Positions 8,535 through 17,423 of a stretch of 64,000 bases of DNA are shown in pieces (position 1 is the stretch's first letter; every line of letters starts with the position of its first letter). The position numbers and the translations under genes are program-made. A model generated the notes under the pieces. That model saw only the letters and a list, made by a program, of their open reading frames with translations. It searched no databases and was not told the origin of the DNA. This DNA comes from Streptomyces sp. NBC_00249. GTDB lineage: Bacteria > Actinomycetota > Actinomycetes > Streptomycetales > Streptomycetaceae. The stretch spans positions 62,001-126,000 of the forward strand of contig NZ_JAPEMV010000007.1 of the NCBI RefSeq assembly GCF_026342355.1. Direction: 5' to 3'.

Positions 8535-9089
8535 ATGACCGAGCCCCCCGTGATCCTGCTGCTCTCCGGAAGCCTGCGCGCCGGTTCCTCCAACGAGGCG
8601 GTGCTGCGCACCGCGCGGGCCGTCGCCGCCGGGTCCCGCACACCGCTGGAGGCCGTCCTCTACGAAGGCCTGGGCGAACTCCCGCACTTCAACCCCGACG
8701 ACGACACCGACCCGCTGCCGGCCCCGGTGGCCGCGCTGCGCGCGGCGGTCGCCGGGGCGGCAGCCCTGCTGGTCTGCTCCCCGGAGTACGCGGGCACCCT
8801 GCCGGGCTCCTTCAAGAACCTGCTGGACTGGACCGTCGGCGGCACCGAGATCGGCGACAAGCCCGTCGCCTGGGTCAACGCCGCCGCCCCCGGCCGGGGT
8901 GACGGGGCCTCGGCCACGCTGCGCACGGTGCTGGGCTACACGGGTGCCTCGGTGGTGGAGGAGGCCTGCGTACGCATCCCCGTGTCCCGGGACTCGATCG
9001 GCCCCGACGGCCTCCTCACGTCCCCCGAGGACCGCGAACGCCTGGCCGGGGTCCTCGCCGTGCTCCTGGAGGCGGCGAAGCCGGCCTAG
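8535..9089 (+). CDS. NADPH-dependent FMN reductase family protein
   Basis: A 184-residue flavodoxin-fold protein. The phosphate-binding loop is SGSLRAGSSN (residues 11-20) and the flavin/pyridine-nucleotide contact region is CSPEYAGTLPGSFKNLLDW. Both are diagnostic of the NAD(P)H-dependent FMN reductase/azoreductase family, and the length is typical. The enzyme would reduce FMN or quinone/azo compounds in the cytoplasm; the physiological substrate is unclear. The ATG at 8535 follows TGGGTAGGTTGGGCGG. It is divergent from the fxs operon, with about 265 nt of shared intergenic space, and stands alone. Confidence 0.85.
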   Translation: MTEPPVILLLSGSLRAGSSNEAVLRTARAVAAGSRTPLEAVLYEGLGELPHFNPDDDTDPLPAPVAALRAAVAGAAALLVCSPEYAGTLPGSFKNLLDWTVGGTEIGDKPVAWVNAAAPGRGDGASATLRTVLGYTGASVVEEACVRIPVSRDSIGPDGLLTSPEDRERLAGVLAVLLEAAKPA

Positions 9090-9110
9090 GCCGTGTGGGC
9101 GCCGCGCCGG

Positions 9111-9575
9111 TCAGAGGTGGCGGCGGGCGGTGGTGACGAAGGAGTCGATCAGCTCCCGGGTCGCGTCCCGCCGGGGGACGACCTCCTCGCGGACGGCCGC
9201 GCGGTCGATCCTCCCGATCGCCTCGAAGGCCTCGGCGGCGACGGCGAGGAGCTCGGGTTCACCGGTGACCAGCTGGATCCGGAACAGGCCCTGCTGGGTG
9301 CGGGAGCGCGTCTCGAACGAGCGCCCGCGCAGGGCCGTCTCCTCCTCGGCGTCGGTGCCCTCGTGCACGCAGAACCAGTGGTGCAGCATGGCCTGGCGGA
9401 ACTCGACCAGCAGCCCGGCGTACTCCCCGTACAGGTCCATCCGCTCCTGCCGCATCCGCTCCTGACGGGCGGTGTGCTCCGTCCGCCGCGCGGAGCGCTG
9501 CTGGAAGAGGTGCGTCACCGTAGAGCCCAGCAGCGTTCCGACGACCGCGACGAGGCTCGTCACCATGGCTTCCAT
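9111..9575 (-). CDS. Hypothetical membrane-anchored protein
   Basis: A 154-residue protein. Residues 4-25 (MVTSLVAVVGTLLGSTVTHLF) form one hydrophobic segment, followed by a strongly charged Arg/Gln/Glu helix (QQRSARRTEHTARQERMRQERM) and a helical remainder, suggesting a single-pass anchor with a cytoplasmic helical domain. I recognise no enzyme motif. Similar short proteins are common in Streptomyces without assigned function. It is convergent with the FMN reductase gene (21 nt apart) and lies 43 nt downstream of the hydrolase stop. Confidence 0.7.
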   Translation of the reverse strand: MEAMVTSLVAVVGTLLGSTVTHLFQQRSARRTEHTARQERMRQERMDLYGEYAGLLVEFRQAMLHHWFCVHEGTDAEEETALRGRSFETRSRTQQGLFRIQLVTGEPELLAVAAEAFEAIGRIDRAAVREEVVPRRDATRELIDSFVTTARRHL

Positions 9576-9618
9576 GGGGTCATGGAAGCAGACCCGCCCC
9601 TCCCGCCTCCGGCCGGGG

Positions 9619-10521
9619 TCAGGCGGGCTGTTGTGCGCCCAGGGGCGGGGCCGGCAGTTCGCGCAGCAGCCAGGTGAGGATGTCGGGCAGGGCGCGAAAG
9701 GCCGCGAAGTGGGCGGCGGCGGGGTCGATGGTGGTGGTGGCGCCGGGGATGCGGCGGCCCAGCCAGCGGGAGTGGCCGACGGGGGAGAACACGTCCAGTT
9801 CGCCGTGCCAGATCAGTACGGGGCAGCGGATGTCGGCGGGGTCGAAGCCCCAGGGGCGGCTGAAGGCGAGGATGTCGTCGATCCAGCCCCAGGCGGAAGT
9901 GCGCACCCCCTCGCGGTAGTTGCGCAGCAGCATCGACCGCAGCCCCGCGTCGGAGACGATCATGCGGTCGTTGACGGTGAGCTCCCGCCGCAGTTCCTCC
10001 AGGAGCCGCCCCGGGTCCCGGCGGATCCCGGCGGCGCGGGGGATGAGCCGGGCGGCCAGCTCCTCCGGGTCGGCGGAGGCGGTGGTGTACTCCTTCACGT
10101 TCGAGGCGGCCATCCCGGCGAACCAGTCCAGGTCCTCCGCGTCCCGGGGCGCGAGCGGCACCAGGGCGGCCGTCCGGGTCACCCGGTCGGGCAGCAGGGC
10201 GGCGCAGGCCAGCGCGCCGGGCCCGCCGCCGGAGCGGCCGGCCACCGCGAAGGTGTCCAGGCCGAAGGCGTCGGCGACGGCGGCCACATCGTGGGCCACG
10301 TCGGCGACGGTCCGGCCGCAGTGGCGGTCGGAGGCGCCGTAGCCGGGCCGGTCGTAGGCGATGAGCTGCATCCGCCGCTGGTAGAGCACCATGCCGCGGG
10401 GGGCCGGTCCCAGCCGGCTGCCGGGCATGCCGTGGAGCAGGAGGACGGGCTTGCCGTCGGGGTCGCCCCAGCGCTCGGCCACCACGGTGCGTCCGTCCGC
10501 GGTGCGCACCTCTTTGCGCAC
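9619..10521 (-). CDS. Alpha/beta-fold hydrolase
   Basis: A 300-residue single-domain hydrolase. The oxyanion region is LLLHGMPGSR (residues 28-36) and the nucleophile elbow is GRSGGG with Ser97. A downstream acid (WHGELDVFSP) and a His (AAAHF) complete a plausible triad, and YDRPGYGASD is a hallmark of the family. There is no signal peptide, so it acts in the cytoplasm. The substrate cannot be predicted. It is divergent from adhE with 317 nt between them. Confidence 0.85.
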   Translation of the reverse strand: MRKEVRTADGRTVVAERWGDPDGKPVLLLHGMPGSRLGPAPRGMVLYQRRMQLIAYDRPGYGASDRHCGRTVADVAHDVAAVADAFGLDTFAVAGRSGGGPGALACAALLPDRVTRTAALVPLAPRDAEDLDWFAGMAASNVKEYTTASADPEELAARLIPRAAGIRRDPGRLLEELRRELTVNDRMIVSDAGLRSMLLRNYREGVRTSAWGWIDDILAFSRPWGFDPADIRCPVLIWHGELDVFSPVGHSRWLGRRIPGATTTIDPAAAHFAAFRALPDILTWLLRELPAPPLGAQQPA

Positions 10522-10610
10522 GCGTTCCCTCCCTCACGTCCGGCGCGAGCAGTCACGCCGATTGTGCTCTCCGGCCGGGGAGCGCGGTAGGGCGCACTCG
10601 CGGCAAATTC

Positions 10611-10628
10611 TTGTGAAAGTTTTCACAA
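10611..10628. promoter_or_regulatory. Rex-type operator upstream of adhE
   Basis: TTGTGAAA-GT-TTTCACAA is a perfect 8-2-8 inverted repeat. It matches the known Streptomyces Rex operator pattern (TGTGAA, four bases, TTCACA) except for A at the usually C seventh base. Rex senses NADH/NAD+ and commonly represses fermentative and respiratory genes. The site is 210 nt upstream of the adhE ATG and 90 nt from the divergent hydrolase start; adhE is the obvious target. Confidence 0.75.
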
Positions 10629-10700
10629 GCGTGCAGGGGTCTTAGGTCCCGATACGTCTGCGCAGGTCAGAGTGGTGATTCGGGAAGCCTGAACGGGCCT

Positions 10701-10735
10701 GAAGGGCCCTTCGACCTGCCGTGAAAGGGCTTTTT
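10701..10735 (+). terminator. Attenuator-like hairpin in the adhE leader
   Basis: GCCCTT (10706-10711) pairs with AAGGGC (10725-10730) across a 13-nt loop and is followed by five T residues (10731-10735), the layout of an intrinsic terminator. A competing palindrome GAAGGGCCCTTC (10701-10712) uses the same left arm. No upstream gene reads toward adhE here, so a terminator would act on the adhE leader itself. Regulation by attenuation is inference. Confidence 0.4.
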
Positions 10736-10838
10736 CGGCGGGGTGTCTTCCGCTTTCGGGTGTCGAATTGAGTCATCAGGAAAACGGTTCCACGCCGGTC
10801 TTCGGGCCGGGCCGGGTCGAAATGAAGGAGTTCCTTCC

Positions 10839-13433
10839 ATGCAGGCCAACGAGAGGGTGGACGGGCTGGTCCAGGGCGCGCTGGCGGCGCTCGGCCGGTT
10901 CGAGTCGTTCAGTCAGGAGCAGGTCGACCACATCGTCAAGAAGGCTTCGCTGGCCGCGCTGAGCGCGCACGGTGAGCTCGCGAGGCTCGCGGTCGAGGAG
11001 ACCGGCCGGGGTCTCTTCGAGGACAAGGCCGTCAAGAACCTCTTCGCGTGCGAGCACGTGGTGAACTCCATGCGCGGCCTGAGGACCGCGGGAGTCATCC
11101 GCCGCGACGAGCTGAACGGCATCACCGAGATCGCCGAGCCGGTCGGGGTCGTCTGCGCGATGACCCCGGTCACCAACCCCACCTCGACCACGGTCTTCAA
11201 GGCGCTGATCGCACTCAAGACCCGCAACCCGATCATCTTCGCCTTCCACCCCTCCGCACAGAACTGCTCCGCCGAGGCCGCCCGCATCGTCCGCGACGCC
11301 GCCGTCGCCGCCGGCGCCCCCGAGGACTGCGTGCAGTGGGTCGAGCAGCCCTCCATGGAGGCCACCGGCGCCCTCATGAAGCACCCGGGCGTCTCCACCA
11401 TCCTCGCCACCGGCGGCAACGCCATGGTCAAGGCCGCCTACTCCTGCGGGAAGCCGGCCCTGGGCGTCGGCGCGGGCAACGTCCCCGCGTACGTCCACAA
11501 GAGCGCCAAGCTGGCCCGCGCGATCCACGACATCGTGCTCTCCAAGGCCTTCGACAACGGCATGATCTGCGCCTCCGAGCAGGCCGTCATCCTCGACCAG
11601 GAGGTCTACGAGGCGGGCCTCGCCGAGTTCCGGCGGCTCGGCGCCCATGTGGTCACCGCCGCCGAGAAGACCAAGCTGGAGCAGTTCGTCTTCGGTACGA
11701 CGGCCTACGCCGCCGACTGCGCCGGCGCCAAGCTGAACCCGGCGGTCGTCGGCAGGTCCCCGCGGTGGATCGCCGAACAGGCCGGCTTCACCGTCCCCGA
11801 GGGGACCTCCCTCCTCCTCGCCGAGTGCGACGAGGTCGGCGAGGGCGAACCGCTGACCCGCGAGAAGCTCTCCCCGGTGCTGGCCGCCCTGAAGGCCGCC
11901 GACACCGAGCACGGCCTCGAACTCGCCGCTGCGATGGTCGAGTTCCACGGACTGGGCCACAGCGCCGCCATCCACGCCGAGGACGAGGAGCTCGTCGAGG
12001 AGTTCGGCCGCAAGGTCAAGGCGATCCGCGTCATCGCCAACTCGCCCTCCACCTTCGGCGGCATCGGCGACGTCTACAACGCCTTTCTGCCCTCCCTGAC
12101 CCTCGGCTGCGGCTCGTACGGCCACAACTCGGTGGCCGGCAACGTCACCGCGGTCAACCTGGTCAACATCAAGCGGATCGGACGGCGCAACAACAACATG
12201 CAGTGGTTCAAGGTGCCGCCGAAGATCTACTTCGAACGCAACTCCCTCCGCTACCTCGGTGAGATGGAGGGCATCAGCCGCGTCTCGATCGTCACGGACC
12301 GGACGATGGTCGCCCTCGGCTTCGTGCAGAAGGTCACGGACATCCTGGCCTCCCGGCCGGGCGCGGTCGCCGTCCAGGTCATCGACGACGTCGAGCCCAA
12401 CCCGGAGCTGGCCACCGTCCGGGCCGGCGCCGCGCTGATGCGCGAGTTCCGGCCGGACACGATCATCGGCCTCGGCGGCGGCTCCCCGATGGACGCCGCG
12501 AAGATCATGTGGCTGATGTACGAGCGCCCGGAGGTGGAGTTCGAGGACACGAAGGAGAAGTTCTTCGACGTCCGCAAGCGCGCCTACACGTTCCCCCCGC
12601 TCGGCGAGAAGGCCAGGATGGTCGCCATCCCGACGACCTCGGGCACCGGCTCCGAGGTCACCCCCTTCGCCGTCATCTCCGACCCGGCCGCGGCCCAGAA
12701 GTACCCGCTCGCCGACTACGCGCTGACCCCGGACGTCGCCATCGTCGACCCGGTCCTCCCGATGGGGCTGCCGGCCACGGTGACCGCGGACTCCGGCTTC
12801 GACGCCCTGACCCACGCCACCGAGGCGTACGTGTCCGCGTACTCCAACGACTACACCGACGGCCTCTGCCTCCAGGCCATCAAGCTGATCTTCGAGAACC
12901 TCCAGCGGTGCGTCGTCGACGGCCCGAACGACCCCGAGGCCCGCGAGAAGATGCACAACGCCGGGACCGTGGCGGGCATGGCCTTCGCCAACGCCTTCCT
13001 GGGACTGGTCCACGCCATGGCCCACACCCTGGGCAACACCTTCAAGGTGGCCCACGGCCGCACCAACGCGATCCTGCTGCCGCACGTGATCCGCCACAAC
13101 GGCACCGTCTCGCACAAGGCCACCCCGTGGCCGAAGGCCGAGGTCTACCGGGCGCCGGAGCGCTTCCAGGAGATCGCCAGGATGCTCGGCCTGCCGGCCG
13201 CCACCCCCGCCGAGGGCGTCGAGTCCTACGCCAGGGCCGTCGAGGAACTGCGCACCAAGTGCGGGATCCCCGCCTCCTTCGCCGAGGAGGGCGTCGACGA
13301 GCAGGCCTTCCTCGAGGCCCTGCCGGTCCAGGCCGTGAACGCCTACGCCGACCAGTGCGCCCCCGCCAACCCGCGGATGCCGATGATCGACGACATGGAG
13401 CAGCTGATGCGCCAGGCGTACTACGGCAGCTGA
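10839..13433 (+). CDS. adhE: Bifunctional acetaldehyde-CoA/alcohol dehydrogenase
   Basis: An 864-residue AdhE fusion. The N-terminal CoA-acylating aldehyde dehydrogenase half has PVTNPTSTTVFKALIALKTRN and the catalytic Cys244 (NGMICASEQ). The C-terminal iron-dependent alcohol dehydrogenase half has GLGGGSPMDAAK, PTTSGTGSEVTPFAV and metal ligands including His725 and His739 (HAMAHTLGNTFKVAHG). Length and domain order match classic AdhE (~890 aa). The ATG at 10839 is preceded by AAGGAG; an in-frame start 96 nt earlier lacks a Shine-Dalgarno. The enzyme reduces acetyl-CoA to ethanol with two NADH, which is unusual for an aerobe. It has its own leader, a Rex site and a terminator, so it is monocistronic. 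Confidence 0.95.
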   Translation: MQANERVDGLVQGALAALGRFESFSQEQVDHIVKKASLAALSAHGELARLAVEETGRGLFEDKAVKNLFACEHVVNSMRGLRTAGVIRRDELNGITEIAEPVGVVCAMTPVTNPTSTTVFKALIALKTRNPIIFAFHPSAQNCSAEAARIVRDAAVAAGAPEDCVQWVEQPSMEATGALMKHPGVSTILATGGNAMVKAAYSCGKPALGVGAGNVPAYVHKSAKLARAIHDIVLSKAFDNGMICASEQAVILDQEVYEAGLAEFRRLGAHVVTAAEKTKLEQFVFGTTAYAADCAGAKLNPAVVGRSPRWIAEQAGFTVPEGTSLLLAECDEVGEGEPLTREKLSPVLAALKAADTEHGLELAAAMVEFHGLGHSAAIHAEDEELVEEFGRKVKAIRVIANSPSTFGGIGDVYNAFLPSLTLGCGSYGHNSVAGNVTAVNLVNIKRIGRRNNNMQWFKVPPKIYFERNSLRYLGEMEGISRVSIVTDRTMVALGFVQKVTDILASRPGAVAVQVIDDVEPNPELATVRAGAALMREFRPDTIIGLGGGSPMDAAKIMWLMYERPEVEFEDTKEKFFDVRKRAYTFPPLGEKARMVAIPTTSGTGSEVTPFAVISDPAAAQKYPLADYALTPDVAIVDPVLPMGLPATVTADSGFDALTHATEAYVSAYSNDYTDGLCLQAIKLIFENLQRCVVDGPNDPEAREKMHNAGTVAGMAFANAFLGLVHAMAHTLGNTFKVAHGRTNAILLPHVIRHNGTVSHKATPWPKAEVYRAPERFQEIARMLGLPAATPAEGVESYARAVEELRTKCGIPASFAEEGVDEQAFLEALPVQAVNAYADQCAPANPRMPMIDDMEQLMRQAYYGS

Positions 13434-13456
13434 ACCGCCGCGAAGGACAGCACCCC

Positions 13457-13487
13457 GCCCGCCCGGACCGACAGGACCCGGGCGGGC
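13457..13487. terminator. Bidirectional terminator between adhE and the TetR gene
   Basis: A perfect 10-bp stem (GCCCGCCCGG at 13457-13466 with CCGGGCGGGC at 13478-13487) and an 11-nt loop sit between the convergent stops of adhE (13433) and the TetR gene (13506). There is no T-run, as is usual in Streptomyces. Confidence 0.65.
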
Positions 13488-13505
13488 GCAGTGCGTGCCG
13501 GACTC

Positions 13506-14126
13506 CTACGCGGGCGGGACCCTGAGCGGGGCCGGGACCAGCAGGGCCGCCGCCGTACGGGCCCGCTCCAGCGCCTGGGCGCGGTCGGCGCCCCGCTGGC
13601 CGAGGACCACCCGGGTGCTCAGCCCGTCCAGCAGTGCGAGCAGCTCCGAGGCACGGGCGGGGACGTCGAGCGGGGCGAAGCGGCCCTGGTCCACGCCCTT
13701 GGCCAGCAGCGCCTCCAGGTCCTGCTGCCAGCCCTCGTCGATCTCCTCCTGGGCGGCCTTGAGCGGCTCGTTGGAGGCGGTGCGCGCCCACAGCTCGATC
13801 CACAGGGTCCAGCGGGGGTCGCGCGGCCCCTCGGGCAGGTACAGCTCCAGGAACTGGTCGAGCTTGCGGGTGGCCGTCACGCGGCGGCCCAGCAGGGCCC
13901 GCCGGTCGACCGCGAGCTGTTCCTCGCTCCAGCGCAGGGCCTCCAGCAGCAGCCGGTCCTTGCTGCCGAAGTAGTACAGGATGTGCCCGCCGCTGGTGCC
14001 GAGCCGCTCGGCCAGCGCGGACATGGTGAGCGAGGCGAGCCCGTTCTCGGCGATCGCCGCCATGGCCTCTTCGAGCATCCGCTCCTGGGCGACCTGCCCG
14101 TCGCGCCGTCGTGCCGCTCCCGCCAC
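13506..14126 (-). CDS. TetR/AcrR family transcriptional regulator
   Basis: A 206-residue protein. The N-terminal TetR HTH (residues ~15-60) reads MLEEAMAAIAENGLASLTMS, then LAERLGTSGGHILYYFGSK. The C-terminal ligand domain is Leu/Ala-rich. The GTG at 14126 follows GGAAGGCGGGAC. It is divergent from an NCS1 permease gene (142 nt apart), and two phased dyads lie between them, so it is probably a local repressor of the permease-amidohydrolase pair and perhaps of itself. The inducer is unknown; a nucleobase-like or cyclic amide ligand is a guess from the targets. Confidence 0.85.
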   Translation of the reverse strand: MAGAARRRDGQVAQERMLEEAMAAIAENGLASLTMSALAERLGTSGGHILYYFGSKDRLLLEALRWSEEQLAVDRRALLGRRVTATRKLDQFLELYLPEGPRDPRWTLWIELWARTASNEPLKAAQEEIDEGWQQDLEALLAKGVDQGRFAPLDVPARASELLALLDGLSTRVVLGQRGADRAQALERARTAAALLVPAPLRVPPA

Positions 14127-14203
14127 CGTCCCGCCTTCCTGATCTTCCTCCGCCCGACCTTATCCCGGACAAGGTCTTGACGTGCCCCCATCGCGCACCG
14201 CAT

Positions 14204-14240
14204 CTTGAATGCCATTCAAGAACCTAGAACGTCATTCAAG
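14204..14240. promoter_or_regulatory. Two phased TetR-type operators
   Basis: A perfect 8-1-8 dyad CTTGAATG-C-CATTCAAG (14204-14220) is followed exactly 20 bp later by a related site CTAGAACG-T-CATTCAAG (14224-14240) whose right arm is identical. Two helical turns between sites fits cooperative binding of two dimers on one DNA face. A possible promoter (TTGACG 14177-14182, CATCTT 14201-14206) overlaps the first site, consistent with repression of the permease gene. Confidence 0.65.
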
Positions 14241-14267
14241 GTTCACGGTCAGAGTCAGGGGTCCGCC

Positions 14268-15668
14268 ATGGGGCAGCAGGAGACACAGGGGAGCGCCGAC
14301 GTCGACGAGGTGTTCCGGGTCGAGACCCACGGGATCGACCCCATCCCCGACGCCGAACGGCACGGCAGCGCCAAGGACCTCTTCTGGCTCTGGTTCGGCT
14401 CCAACCTCACCTTCACCTACGTGATCAACGGCGCCCTCGCCGTCGCCTTCGGACTGTCCTTCTGGCAGGCCACCGCCGTGGTCGTGCTCAGCGCCCTGTC
14501 CTTCTTCGCGATCAGCGCCGCCGGCCTCAGCGGCATCCGCACCGGCACCGCCACCCTCGTCATCTCCCGCGCCGCCTTCGGGGTCCGCGGGAACTTCCCC
14601 GCCGGGGTCCTGAACTGGGTGGTGAGCATCGGCTACACCATCGTCAACACCGTCGTCGGCACCCTGGCACTGGAACTGCTCCTCGCCGAGACCGGCCTCG
14701 CGGACGGGACCCCCGCCCGCGCCCTCGCGCTCGCCGTCACCCTCGTACTCACCTTCGCCGTCACCCTGTGGGGCCACGCGACCGTGCAGTTCGCCGAACG
14801 CTGGGCGGCGTACGTCCTGGCCGCCGGCTTCGGCGCGCTCCTCGTCTTCGTCCTGCCCGGCGCCGACACCTCCGCGCAGGCCGCCACCGCGCCCGGCCTC
14901 TCCGGCTGGAGCCTCGCCTTCGTCGTCATGCTGGCCGGACCCTTCTCGTACCTGCCCATGCCCGCCGACTACACCCGCTACCTGCCCCGCACCACCTCCC
15001 TCAAGTCGATCACCTGGAGCGGGGCCCTCGGCGGCATCGTCTCCTCCGTGGCCCTCGGCATCGCCGGAGTGGCCGCCGCCACCCAGACCGACATGACCGA
15101 CGCCGTCGCCGGAGCCGAGAGCCTGCTGCCCGGCTGGTTCCAGCCCGTGTTCCTCTTCCTGGTCCTCGGCGGCTCCGTCACCAACTCGATCATCACCCTC
15201 TACTCCTCCGGCCTGAACCTCCAGGTCCTCGGCATCCCCTGGAGCCGCGCCCGCGCCCTCGCGATCAGCGCCGTCGTCACCGCCGCCGGCTCCCTCGCCG
15301 CGCTCTTCCTCACCGACTTCACCACCTCCCTCCTCTCCTTCCTCTCCCTCCTGATCATCGTGTTCGCCCCCTGGGGCGGCGTCTTCCTCGCCGACATGCT
15401 GCTGCGCCGCTGCCACTACGACGCCGAAGCCCTGCACGCCGGCCCGCAGGGCGCCTACTGGTACCGCTCCGGCTACCACCCCGCCGGGATGACCGCCCTC
15501 CTCGCCGGCCTCGCCTTCGCCGCCCTGACCTGCGACTCCGAACTGTGGACCGGCCCCCTCGTCGCCCCCCTCGGCGGCGCCGACCTCACCCTGCTCGGCT
15601 CGGTCGTCTCCGGCCTCGTCTACTGGGCCCTCACCCGCCGGCGCCCGACCTACGCCCCCGCCGCCTGA
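14268..15668 (+). CDS. NCS1-family purine/cytosine permease
   Basis: A 466-residue polytopic membrane protein with about 12 hydrophobic segments. The N-terminus has FRVETHGIDPIPDAERHGSAKDLFWLWFGSNL, the NCS1 entry signature. PMPADYTRYLP lies in the middle and FAPWGGVFLADMLLRR near helix 10. These transporters import nucleobases, hydantoins, allantoin or related compounds with a cation. ATG 14268 is chosen because MGQQE begins a normal hydrophilic N-tail after AGGGGTCC; an ATG at 14205 would sit inside the operator. The amidohydrolase gene follows 35 nt later, so uptake and ring or amide hydrolysis are probably linked. Confidence 0.9.
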   Translation: MGQQETQGSADVDEVFRVETHGIDPIPDAERHGSAKDLFWLWFGSNLTFTYVINGALAVAFGLSFWQATAVVVLSALSFFAISAAGLSGIRTGTATLVISRAAFGVRGNFPAGVLNWVVSIGYTIVNTVVGTLALELLLAETGLADGTPARALALAVTLVLTFAVTLWGHATVQFAERWAAYVLAAGFGALLVFVLPGADTSAQAATAPGLSGWSLAFVVMLAGPFSYLPMPADYTRYLPRTTSLKSITWSGALGGIVSSVALGIAGVAAATQTDMTDAVAGAESLLPGWFQPVFLFLVLGGSVTNSIITLYSSGLNLQVLGIPWSRARALAISAVVTAAGSLAALFLTDFTTSLLSFLSLLIIVFAPWGGVFLADMLLRRCHYDAEALHAGPQGAYWYRSGYHPAGMTALLAGLAFAALTCDSELWTGPLVAPLGGADLTLLGSVVSGLVYWALTRRRPTYAPAA

Positions 15669-15703
15669 CCTCCCACCCGCACGACCACGCACTGGAGCGC
15701 CCC

Positions 15704-17356
15704 ATGTCCCGCCCCTTCCCCGCCGACCTGCTGCTCACCGGAGCCCGGATCCACACCGTGGACCCCGCCCTGCCCGAAGCCGAGGCCCTCGCCGTCCGCG
15801 ACGGGGTGATCGTCTGGGTCGGCTCCGACGCCGAAGCCGCCGCCTGGGCCGGGCCGGACACCGAGCGGATCGACGCGGGCGGCCGACTGGTCCTGCCCGG
15901 CTTCATCGACGCCCACAACCACGTCCGGCTCGGCTCCGACGCCGACTGCGTCCAGCTGGCGGGCGTACGCACCCTCGAAGGCATCCAGGAACGCATCCGC
16001 GCCTGGCGGGCCGAGCACCCCGATGCCACCTGGATCGAGGCCGAGGCCTTCGACTACTCCGCGATCCCGGGCGGACGCATGCCGTGCGCCGCCGACCTGG
16101 ACCCGGTCACCGGGGACGTACCGGCGATCGTCCTCTCGTACGACGTCCACACGGCCTGGCTGAACACGGCCGCCCTGCACCGCCTCGGCATCACCCGCGA
16201 CCGCACCGACCTCCCCTTCGGCACGGCCGCCCTCGACCCTAAGACGGGCGAACCCACCGGCTTCGTCAAGGACTTCGCCGTCAAGGGCCTCTCCCGCGAC
16301 GGGCACCGCGCCCTGCGCGAACTCGGCGTCCCGTGGGCCTCCCCGGACCGCCAGTACGGGCGCCTCGCCCGGAGCCTCGACGACGCCATCGGCTTCGGCA
16401 TCACCACCGTCGTCGAACCGCAGAACTCCCTCGACGACCTGGAACTCTACGAACGGGCCCGCGCCGAAGGACGGCTGCGCTCACGGATCGTCGCCGCCCT
16501 CTTCCATCCGCGCGGCACCACCGACACCGACCTCGACGAATTCGCCGACGCCGCACGCCGCTTCCCCGGCGACCGGCTGCGGGTCGGCCCGCTCAAGCTG
16601 TACATCGACGACGTGGTCGAACCCCGCACGGCCGCACTCCTGGAACCGTACGCGGGCTGCGGCCACCACCGCGGCGAGACCTTCTACCCGGCCGAGGAGT
16701 TCGCGGACCTCCTCGCCGAGCTGGACGCGCGCGGCTTCCAGTGCTTCGTCCACGCCACCGGGGACCGGGGCATCCGCACCGTCCTGGACGCCGTCGCGCA
16801 CGCCCGCACCGTCAACGGCCCGCGCGACGCCCGTCACCAGGTCGTTCACGTGGAATGCCTCGACCCCGAGGACGTGCCGCGCTTCGCCGAACTGGGCGTC
16901 GTCGCCTGCATGCAGCCCCGCCACTGCGCGCCCGAGATCGCCGGCCCCGGGCAGGACTGGGCCGAGAACGTCGGCGAGGACCGCTGGCACAAGGCCTGGC
17001 CCATGCGGAGCCTGAACGAGGCGGGAGCCGTGCTGGCCTTCTCCAGCGACTGGAACGTCGCCGAGATGGACCCCATGGTCGGGATCTACACGGCGATCAC
17101 CCGGCGCCCGCTCGGCGGGGGCGAGGCGTGGCAGCCGGAGGAGACGGTGTCCGTCGAGACGGCGGTCCACGGCTACACGATGGGCTCGGCCTACGCGAAC
17201 TTCCTGGAGACCGAACGGGGTTCGATCACCGTCGGCAAGGCGGCGGACTTCGTGATCCTGTCCCGGGACATCCTGCGGATCCCGGCCGCCGAGATTCCGG
17301 GGACGGTCGCCGAAACGGTGGTGGTGGCAGGCGATATCGCCCACCGCCGCCCGTAG
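15704..17356 (+). CDS. YtcJ-type amidohydrolase
   Basis: A 550-residue metal-dependent amidohydrolase. The N-terminal composite beta-sandwich reads LLLTGARIHTVDPALPEAEALAV; the metal motif is GFIDAHNHV with His71 and His73. Further along are QCFVHATGDRGI, FSSDWNV and the C-terminal GSITVGKAADFVILS. This is the YtcJ/LAF3 branch, whose members hydrolyse amide or carbamate bonds in small molecules; the substrate is not known. It starts 35 nt after the permease stop, on the same transcript. The last residues (DIAHRRP) are normal. Its 3' flank is the repeat-rich region from 17357. Confidence 0.9.
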   Translation: MSRPFPADLLLTGARIHTVDPALPEAEALAVRDGVIVWVGSDAEAAAWAGPDTERIDAGGRLVLPGFIDAHNHVRLGSDADCVQLAGVRTLEGIQERIRAWRAEHPDATWIEAEAFDYSAIPGGRMPCAADLDPVTGDVPAIVLSYDVHTAWLNTAALHRLGITRDRTDLPFGTAALDPKTGEPTGFVKDFAVKGLSRDGHRALRELGVPWASPDRQYGRLARSLDDAIGFGITTVVEPQNSLDDLELYERARAEGRLRSRIVAALFHPRGTTDTDLDEFADAARRFPGDRLRVGPLKLYIDDVVEPRTAALLEPYAGCGHHRGETFYPAEEFADLLAELDARGFQCFVHATGDRGIRTVLDAVAHARTVNGPRDARHQVVHVECLDPEDVPRFAELGVVACMQPRHCAPEIAGPGQDWAENVGEDRWHKAWPMRSLNEAGAVLAFSSDWNVAEMDPMVGIYTAITRRPLGGGEAWQPEETVSVETAVHGYTMGSAYANFLETERGSITVGKAADFVILSRDILRIPAAEIPGTVAETVVVAGDIAHRRP

Positions 17357-17423
17357 CCTGGCCGGCCGGTACCGGACATCCCGCTGCGCGGGCCCGTCCC
17401 CACCCCACCCTTCCACCGTTCCC

